From: Paragyromitra xinjiangensis
Taxonomy: Eukaryota; Ascomycota; Pezizomycetes; Pezizales; Discinaceae
DNA length: 64,000 nucleotides
Reading direction: 5' to 3'
Assembly (NCBI GenBank): GCA_038503065.1
Contig: JBCAMK010000018.1
Location: 992,001 to 1,056,000 of the forward strand
Made by a program: the position numbers and the translations under genes. Below, one piece after another: positions 59,567-64,000 of the stretch. Below the pieces are notes generated by a model. The model did not search any database, was not told where the DNA came from, and saw only the letters and a program-made list of their open reading frames with translations. Position 1 is the stretch's first letter; each line of letters begins with the position of its first letter.

Positions 59567-59994
59567 GTTTGGATTTGGCCTGAAATGCTGAAGAAACTAA
59601 TAGTTCGCCAGAGCAAACCACGCCAGGCAAACCAATTCAGGCAGCAAGCAAATAACCCCTGTAGCCTTGAACCTTGGTGCCTTTCGACCCGAGATTCTGG
59701 CGCTGACAGCAAGCCACGTGCGTTTCACTCTTTTGAACCAATGCGGCTCAAACCCTCCGAAACCCTAAATTTTTACGAGAGGGTAGCGAATTAGGATTAA
59801 GTAGGTAGATGGGAATTTAGGGAAGTAATTCTCGACGTGTAGCCAACTATTTGCAATAGTTTGACACGGAAATATCTAGTGTTTTTGTTCCGAATTAATT
59901 CACGAATAAGGTCTCAGTCTGTATGATGACCCCGATGAGCTACGAGCTATGAGCTGTGGAGTCGCGATACATTAATTTTTTTTGTATGCTTCTG
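59567..59994. other. repeat-region spacer
   Basis: No supported gene. The open frame 59477-59794 begins inside the neighbouring repeat and has no family features. Confidence 0.35.
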
Positions 59995-60111
59995 TACTCG
60001 TAAATGACTTACGTTTGTGCACCGGGCTGGGCCCGTGCCCTATACACTTCCTATGATTTCGTATGGTATGCAGGCCCAGCCCGGTGCACAAACGTCAGTC
60101 AATTACGAGTA
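59995..60111. mobile_element. hairpin MITE, TACTCGTA ends, copy 1
   Basis: Arms 59995-60033 and 60073-60111 are inverted copies over 39 nt (words CGTTTGTGCACCGGGC and complement). The core contains GTATGGTATGCA, which recurs in the core of the element at 61588-61714. The pair therefore appears to be one family with diverged arms. Confidence 0.8.
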
Positions 60112-60872
60112 GTAACCAACGTCCCATCCTTTAGTTTGTTCTTGAACTAAACAGGAGAGGGCTACGGTCTTATGGCTGGTCACAAATCCACTCCCGATGT
60201 GACATGGGTGCTCATCCCCTCAACGAATGTCTGCGTCATAGTTGGTGTTCTTTCTACTTCGACGAGATTTCTAGCGTTTGAAACGGTGGTCTACTGCTTG
60301 ATGCATCCTTTAGGAATGAGTTTCAAGATTCCTTGCTCTATGCATCTAAGCTAGGAGGAGACAACTTTGTAGCGAGAAAACCCTCTAGGATATTCCTAGA
60401 TACCGACCTAGAGCGACTACTAAATTGAAGCATCATTCTATATCGTTGGGGTTTGTGTCCATCAGCGTCGCATGTATGGAATTATAGAAGTAATCCCCCG
60501 GCCCAGCACCAAGTGCTGTGAATACGTAAAGACTATTATTTTATCTCGTGCGGCTAGCGCTACAATAGTTAATTAACGACTACTTCGCAAGTAGCTGTTT
60601 CTTTCTTCCTTGATTTATTCCGGAATACCAAAACAACATTTTTTAGTGCCTTTCGCCGTGCTCCTAAGGCGCTAAACAAGCAAACAAACCCCTCATTTAC
60701 GAATACCACAAATTTTTAATAATGACAGTGCAAATATCCTGTCATAATTTTCAAGCGGTTTGTGATAAGCTATCAAGTCACAAAACTCTAGTGTGGAAGG
60801 CATAGCGATCATATATGGTATACGAGATCAAGGGTGTTCACTGGGGCTGCAAATGATCATACAATCGATATC
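60112..60872. other. repeat-region spacer
   Basis: No supported gene or clear repeat pair. Confidence 0.35.
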
Positions 60873-60974
60873 TACTCATGTCGCCGAGATCCAATAAGGT
60901 CACGTGATCAATTAATGAGCTATCAACCACCTAATTTCTGCACGTGACCTAATTGGATCTTGGCGGCATGAGTA
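60873..60974. mobile_element. palindromic hairpin element with CACGTG arms, copy 1
   Basis: Arms begin TACTCATGTCGCC and contain GATCCAATNAGGTCACGTG in inverted orientation; the loop is about 30 nt. Close relative of 61764-61868: the two copies also share the loop sequence TTAATGAGCT and CCACCTAATTTCTG. Confidence 0.8.
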
Positions 60975-61117
60975 CACATTGGACACAGAGCCTCGGTCGC
61001 TTTCGTAGCACTTGCTAGCTTCCGAGAGCCAGCATGGGCAATGAACCAGTTATATATTTTCACAGGAAGTACCATGTCTCCTGTCGTTGTAGCCGTCTCG
61101 CATGTTTTTTTCGATCC

Positions 61118-61277
61118 TACCGTATAGTTTCGCGCGATACCCCCGGGGGGATCTCGCGCAACCAGGAGGGTGGTGGCACCTATAAACGAGCTGAAGGACC
61201 TTCCTACCAATCAAAAGTTTCTATCCCTCTTGGTTCCGTGGGATCCCCCCGGGGGTATCGCCCGAAACTATACGGTA
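61118..61277. mobile_element. hairpin MITE, TACCGTAT ends with GC-rich inner arms
   Basis: Arms 61118-61153 and 61242-61277 are inverted copies over 36 nt, with tips TACCGTATAGTTTCG and a run GATACCCCCGGGGG in the inner arm. Length 160 bp. Same tip as the elements at 39261 and 62339. Confidence 0.8.
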
Positions 61278-61587
61278 CTCTATGGGAGTGAGAGACTTTG
61301 ATGGTCTAAGAATAAAGCTGGGATGAGGGTGATCCAGTCACTCAGTAAGGATACCTAAGGATCGGGCCTCGAACCGCCACCGATTATATTGTACGTAAAC
61401 AACGATCCACACTAACGCCCCTGATATCATAATTCGTGACGTGGGCGCAACCATCTTCATACTCAACTGATAGCAAACTTAAGCCTATAGCCTTAAACCA
61501 TACATACATATCTATCGTGAGCTGTCAAAAAGAACCGTATTTTCGCGACTTATATTAGGGATACATAGAATTTTAGACTATCTTTTG
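61278..61587. other. repeat-region spacer
   Basis: No gene or clear repeat pair seen. Confidence 0.35.
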
Positions 61588-61714
61588 TACTCGTATTCTC
61601 ATGACGTTTTTAAAACGGGCTGCCTCTGCATCTCATATAAAATAAGTAGATTCAGGGCAGTTTGTATGGTATGCAAACCTGGCCCATTTTAAAAACGCCA
61701 TGAGAATACGAGTA
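61588..61714. mobile_element. hairpin MITE, TACTCGTA ends, copy 2
   Basis: Arms 61588-61620 and 61681-61714 are inverted copies (words TATTCTCATGACGTTTTTAA with one-base differences). The core repeats GTATGGTATGCA of the element at 59995. Length 127 bp. Confidence 0.8.
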
Positions 61715-61763
61715 GAGTCTCTTTTAGGTTCTTTGGCTGCATGAACGCCATAATCGAAATTTC

Positions 61764-61868
61764 TACTCATGTCGCCGAGATCCAATTAGGTCACGTGACC
61801 AGTTAATGAGCTGTTAACCACCTAATTTCTGCACGTGACCTAATTGGATCTCGGCGACATGAGCAGTA
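61764..61868. mobile_element. palindromic hairpin element with CACGTG arms, copy 2
   Basis: Left arm TACTCATGTCGCCGAGATCC and a near-perfect inverted right arm, each with GGTCACGTG. The right tip carries a short insertion before the terminal TA. Sister of 60873-60974, about 790 bp away in the same orientation. Confidence 0.8.
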
Positions 61869-62338
61869 TAATCAATATCGTAGCTGCAGTGGGGACATAA
61901 TATTCCGATCATTCACATACTATCACCTATTTCCAGCTTGGAAGTGTGATCGTCAAGTAATAGAACGACTGGCTTTTACGCAGTTCTACATTGCATAAAA
62001 AAGTGAATAATGTTCTTGAATCTCGTGAGCTATGTATAAAGTTCGTAATATTTGCTCTACTGGCTACGGGTCAGCCCATCGGATCCCTCGCCTTTTTATT
62101 TTCTTTTCCTCCCTTTTTTATTTTCTTTTTCGGCAGGACCGTCTTAAATGGGTCTTTGCTGCGTATACCGAGGCGTTATCCCGTACCGGAATATTCTGTA
62201 TACGTTGCAGACCCTTCTGGCTAAAGCATTTTTTCAAAGACAAAAAAACTACTACCCAGATCTCTCTCTATCCTTTAGTAATTCTACCCGTAGCGACCGA
62301 CATAACCTAAAGACCTTGGTCTAAAGTTGAGAAGGGAG
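61869..62338. other. repeat-region spacer
   Basis: No supported gene. A hydrophobic open frame at 61991-62310 lacks any family features. Confidence 0.35.
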
Positions 62339-62549
62339 TACCGTATTATCTCGGGAATAGGAAACTGGCCTAGACTAGGCTAGACTGAAATAATTTAATT
62401 AAAATTACTCTATCAGGGAAGTGGATTATCGACTAGGCAATAATTTCCGATGCTCAGCAGTCACTTTTGACATTTTCCCGAGCCTTTTGGAGGACCGATT
62501 TAGAAGTGTCTAGTCCAGGCCAGTTTCCTATTCCCGAGATAATACGGTA
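62339..62549. mobile_element. hairpin MITE, TACCGTATTATCTCGG ends
   Basis: Arms 62339-62378 and 62510-62549 are inverted copies over 40 nt, nearly perfect (CGGGAATAGGAAACTGGCC and complement). Length 211 bp, TA at both tips. Confidence 0.85.
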
Positions 62550-62584
62550 CTGGCTTGATTCATATGCTATTTGTTACATACCAA

Positions 62585-62785
62585 TACCGTATTATCTAGT
62601 GAAATTCGGTTTGGCGCTAGTGGGTGGAACATACAGTCGCACCTTGCTATGCCGGAACTCAGTATACCAAATCCCTTGCTGTCCCATACAAAATGCCCTA
62701 GCCAAAACATTTTTTCTACTGCAAAATAAATTTGCTGTCCCGGATTCTTTAGGAAAATTTGCTATCCCGTACGAGATCTACTGTA
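62585..62785. mobile_element. pogo-like remnant with TACAGT tips and internal TTGCTRTCCC repeats
   Basis: A TACCGTATTATCTAG tip at 62585 is followed by TACAGTCGCACC at 62632 and its partner TACTGTA at 62779-62785. Between them TTGCTATGCCG, TTGCTGTCCC (twice) and TTGCTATCCCG occur at 62644, 62676, 62732 and 62759. CAGT tips next to TA are typical of pogo-type elements. No transposase frame is left. Confidence 0.5.
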
Positions 62786-62822
62786 TTCTAGGTGTCTGGC
62801 ATAACAAGATGCAACTGTACTC

Positions 62823-62929
62823 TACTCGGGTCATGGGTGTGGAGATGGAACATCGGGATTTCCCGCTCTGTGGGGTCATCATAAAAAGATCATGAGACCT
62901 GTTTCATCTCCATATGCTTGACCCAAGTA
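62823..62929 (+). mobile_element. MITE, TACTCGGGTCA ends
   Basis: Tips TACTCGGGTCA and TGACCCAAGTA are inverted copies with one mismatch. Length 107 bp. A second, diverged and inverted copy lies at 59461-59566. Confidence 0.7.
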
Positions 62930-63005
62930 CTTTGATGTGCATAAAAGAAAGAAATCAGGTTGAATGATGATCTAGCGAGACCAACTGTCTGGTCTGACTG
63001 CAGTC

Positions 63006-63190
63006 AACATCAGCAAAAATAATTAACGGCTCCAGGAGCATGGGCACGTCTCCCAGGGAGGCAATCTCCTCCAGGTACTCTGTGCGCTCCCAGGGTGCCT
63101 GGAGGCACGAGTGCCCCAACCTGCATCTCCCGGAGGATATAGCTTCTCCCGAGATATGCTGTATCCTCCATGAGCCAAAGGCACGATGCC
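63006..63190. repeat. dispersed direct repeat, copy 1
   Basis: About 185 bp, beginning CATCAGCAAAAATAATTA and running through GGAGGCAATCTCCTCC to ATGAGCCAAAGGCA. It matches 63817-64000 at roughly nine-tenths identity in the same orientation, 811 bp apart. Both strands have open frames in this copy, but no known transposase or polymerase motif is visible. Confidence 0.8.
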
Positions 63191-63310
63191 ACACCTCCAC
63201 CCCATTCCTGGACCTCAACACCACTGCCAGAGATTCCCTGAATCGCAGACTATTGGATCTTGCTTAGGGACTTGGAAGAATTTCTTCATCAGCAAAAACA
63301 AATGACATTC

Positions 63311-63395
63311 CTCTGTGGCCTCTGCAGAGGTCAACATTCCTCTGTGGAGGTTTCCAAGGAAATTTCGATATTTTCCTCTGCAGAGGCCACAGAGG
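63311..63395. repeat. 21-nt inverted repeat with CCTCTG/CAGAGG words
   Basis: CCTCTGTGGCCTCTGCAGAG at 63311 faces its reverse complement ending at 63395. Additional CCACAGAGG copies follow, so it is part of a small tandem/inverted cluster. Confidence 0.65.
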
Positions 63396-63816
63396 CCACA
63401 GAGGTCCAAATAGGAGCCAAATAGGTCACAGAGGTAAGAACATGATCCTAATTTCAAATAGGTCATTTTTTGTTCTTGCTGATGTTTCAACTCCCCATTG
63501 CTGCCCCAACCAACTCACGCCGCCTACCCTATTCACCCACCCCCTTTTAACCCCCTGAGCAAAGCCCATACCTCCTCCACTCCTACATCTCCACCATAGA
63601 CGCGTCGTTTTGTACAGTAGCTAACTCTGAATAGGCCCCGTCACTCTCCTTGCTGAATCTACAGCTGAATTGGCTGCTTGCCTGCCTCCAAATCCCATGC
63701 TTTCCTGCCTCCAAATCGACTCCTGAATTGACTGCTGAACTGACTCTGAATCAACTCCTGAAAAGACTCCGAATCGGCTGTTTCTAAGCCTTTGAATCCT
63801 GCTGAATAGACTCCTG
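63396..63816. other. repeat-region spacer
   Basis: No gene supported. CTGAATTGACTGCT-type words repeat around 63660-63800 (CTCCTGAAT, CTGAATCAACTCC), suggesting a degenerate short tandem array. Confidence 0.35.
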
Positions 63817-64000
63817 ACATCAGCAAAAATAATTAGCGCCTCCAGGAGCATGGGCACGTCTCTAGGGGAGGCAATCTCCTCCAGGTGCTCCGTGCGCTCC
63901 CAGGGCGCCTGGAGGCACGAGCGCCCCAACCTGCATCTCCCGGAGGATATGGCTTCTCCCAAGATATACTGTATTTTCCATGAGCCAAAGGCATGATGCC
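63817..64000. repeat. dispersed direct repeat, copy 2, cut by window end
   Basis: Second copy of the repeat at 63006-63190. It runs off the window end, so the full repeat unit is longer than seen here. Confidence 0.8.

Noticed and set aside
59477..59794. 105-codon frame in the repeat region
   Set aside because: Its first third lies inside a MITE copy shared with 62823-62929, so it is not an independent gene.
61371..61400. Minus-strand GGTTCGAGGCC resembling a tRNA B box
   Set aside because: T-stem and acceptor do not pair and no A box at the right distance was found.
63040..63267. 75-codon frame in the terminal repeat
   Set aside because: The second copy at 63817 has changes that do not preserve the protein, and no transposase or polymerase motif is present.

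Overview
The window is nuclear DNA of a filamentous ascomycete. Genes are split by short introns (about 46-120 nt) with GT..AG ends and CTAAC/CTAAT-like branch sites. The gene set (Clr2-like silencing factor, Bqt4, Golgi apyrase, GH15 glucoamylase, fungal GILT-like protein, Zn2Cys6 cluster) is typical of Pezizomycotina. Gene islands separated by repeat-rich deserts would suit a Pezizomycete such as a truffle, but the genus is a guess. No prokaryotic features and no CRISPR are present.

Layout. 1-4.19 kb is a gene desert. 4.19-6.38 kb (+) encodes a Clr2-like heterochromatin silencing protein. 8.76-10.43 kb (-) encodes a Bqt4-like inner nuclear membrane protein with a 19-nt microexon. 11.97-13.00 kb (+) is Rho GDP-dissociation inhibitor, 14.57-16.25 kb (+) a glucoamylase, and 17.32-19.50 kb (+) a Golgi apyrase. 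19.98-20.67 kb (-) is a Hikeshi/Opi10 protein. 21.17-24.05 kb (-) is a large conserved protein ending in a HicA-like domain. 24.38-25.83 kb (+) is a MYND-finger protein, 26.73-27.89 kb (-) a short-chain dehydrogenase, 28.75-30.60 kb (+) an unrecognised acidic protein, and 32.03-33.90 kb (+) an aldehyde dehydrogenase.

33.9-41.9 kb is gene-poor, with one possible lipid-modified small protein and inverted-repeat elements. 41.87-43.48 kb (-) is a hexokinase-family sugar kinase, probably GlcNAc kinase. 44.9-49.2 kb holds small orphan genes, including a duplicated pair of 66- and 64-residue proteins. 50.12-54.47 kb (-) is an SNF2 ATPase carrying both a Zn2Cys6 cluster and a PHD finger. 55.17-55.98 kb (+) is a GILT-like thiol reductase. 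56-64 kb has no convincing gene and is crowded with short TA-flanked hairpin elements (MITE-like) and other repeats.

How the genes relate. The genes are independently oriented and no metabolic cluster is evident. Three act on chromatin or the nuclear periphery (Clr2, Bqt4, SNF2/PHD). Glucoamylase, apyrase and the GILT-like protein belong to the secretory pathway. The window-wide oddity I rate highest is a palindromic octamer, TACATGTA. I count 14 non-coding copies where about one is expected by chance. Exon borders were worked out by hand from splice signals, reading phase and family knowledge; no alignment was run.
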